The translations under genes and the position numbers were made by a program. The notes beneath the pieces were generated by a model. It saw nothing but the letters and a program-made list of their open reading frames with translations, did no database searches and was not told the DNA's origin. 5,876 nt of DNA, taken from positions 1 to 5,876 of the forward strand of contig CALPNL020000121.1 in assembly GCA_943324925.2 (NCBI GenBank). The letters are read 5' to 3'. Each line of letters opens with the position of its first letter. The first letter of the stretch is position 1. Source of the DNA: Chitinophaga pinensis (GTDB lineage Bacteria; Bacteroidota; Bacteroidia; Flavobacteriales; Flavobacteriaceae). Below are positions 5,732-5,876 of this stretch, piece by piece.

Positions 5732-5796
5732 TAGCCCCGATAGTAGCGGCATCCCACGCTTTTTTGCGTGGATACAGCGGATAGCGGGAAATAGCT
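5732..5796 (+). ncRNA. Structured intergenic element, possibly Flavo-1-type RNA
   Basis: A compact fold is visible on the + strand. AGC (5733-5735) pairs with GCT (5794-5796), and CCCG (5736-5739) with CGGG (5785-5788), leaving AAATA bulged. At the tip CCACGC (5754-5759) pairs with GCGTGG (5766-5771) across TTTTTT; beyond a bulged C5753, AT (5751-5752) pairs with AT (5772-5773). The internal parts carry GATAGTAGCGG and ACAGCGGATAGCGGG. The order of GCCCCGATAG, GCGGCATCC, a variable hairpin, GGATACAGCGGATAGCGGG and AATAGCT resembles what I remember of the Flavo-1 RNA family of Flavobacteriia, whose function is unknown. This match is from memory and was not searched. The orientation is opposite to the flanking genes. 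The structure also folds on the minus strand, but with no T-run at its minus-strand 3' end it is a poor terminator. Confidence 0.55.
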
Positions 5797-5797
5797 T

Positions 5798-5875
5798 CTA
5801 ATTATTTTTACGTTTTAAAATTCTGTTTAAAGTTTCTTTTTCGTTGTGATATATAAAATACATAAATACTAGCAA
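5798..5875 (-). CDS. C-terminal fragment of a probable membrane protein (5' truncated)
   Basis: Reading leftward from the window edge, one frame gives 25 codons ending at TAG (5798-5800): a hydrophobic end LLVFMYFIYHN followed by the basic amphipathic tail EKETLNRILKRKNN. This looks like the last membrane segment and cytosolic tail of a polytopic protein. From memory, a polysaccharide flippase often precedes dut in Flavobacteriia, which would fit, but 25 residues cannot prove it. A second frame, ending at TAA (5808-5810), is also open over this short stretch (ending RKRNFKQNFKT), so even the frame is not certain. Confidence 0.45.
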   Translation of the reverse strand: MLVFMYFIYHNEKETLNRILKRKNN

Positions 5876-5876
5876 T

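Noticed and set aside
5693..5752. 20-residue extension of dUTPase from an ATG at 5752
   Set aside because: It would be encoded by the structured intergenic element, and dUTPases of this group begin at about the MKIN residues.

Overview
The window looks like chromosomal DNA from a Flavobacteriia-type Bacteroidota, most likely Flavobacterium or a close relative. The evidence is AT-rich sequence, no recognisable Shine-Dalgarno sites, a TAnnTTTG-type -7 box before the one gene likely to have its own promoter, an outer-envelope lipoprotein of the DUF4292 family, and two short structured intergenic elements of a kind I associate from memory with Flavobacteriia. Nothing points to a mobile element, prophage, CRISPR array, tRNA or rRNA. 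I see no defence system or clearly new multi-gene system; this is core housekeeping and cell-envelope sequence.

Layout. On the + strand, positions 1-141 hold the C-terminal end of a SPOR-domain protein closed by an intrinsic terminator, followed by a hotdog-fold acyl-CoA thioesterase (210-719). A long, probably bidirectional hairpin terminator (719-752) separates it from a convergent minus-strand block that fills the rest of the window. In transcription order (right to left) this block is: the last 25 codons of a probable membrane protein (5798-5875), a 105-nt gap carrying a structured element, dUTPase dut (5258-5692), a 48-nt gap carrying a palindromic repeat, a sugar-phosphate nucleotidyltransferase (4199-5209), an exported TPR protein (2852-4198), a DUF4292 lipoprotein (2082-2852) and an EnvC-like degenerate LytM/M23 protein (751-2058).

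How the genes fit together. The nucleotidyltransferase, TPR and DUF4292 genes are joined stop-to-start (TAAATG, then TAATG), and the EnvC-like gene follows after 23 nt, so these four are very probably one operon. Three of the four products carry export signals: signal peptide, lipobox and signal peptide. The theme is envelope building: activated sugar supply, an exported TPR scaffold, a LolA/LolB-like lipoprotein, and a probable activator of peptidoglycan amidases whose own zinc site is lost. dUTPase is the metabolic outlier.

For three genes the longest open frame begins upstream of the likely start. In each case I chose the internal ATG, because the extra residues come from intergenic or repeat sequence, or because the signal peptide begins at the internal ATG.
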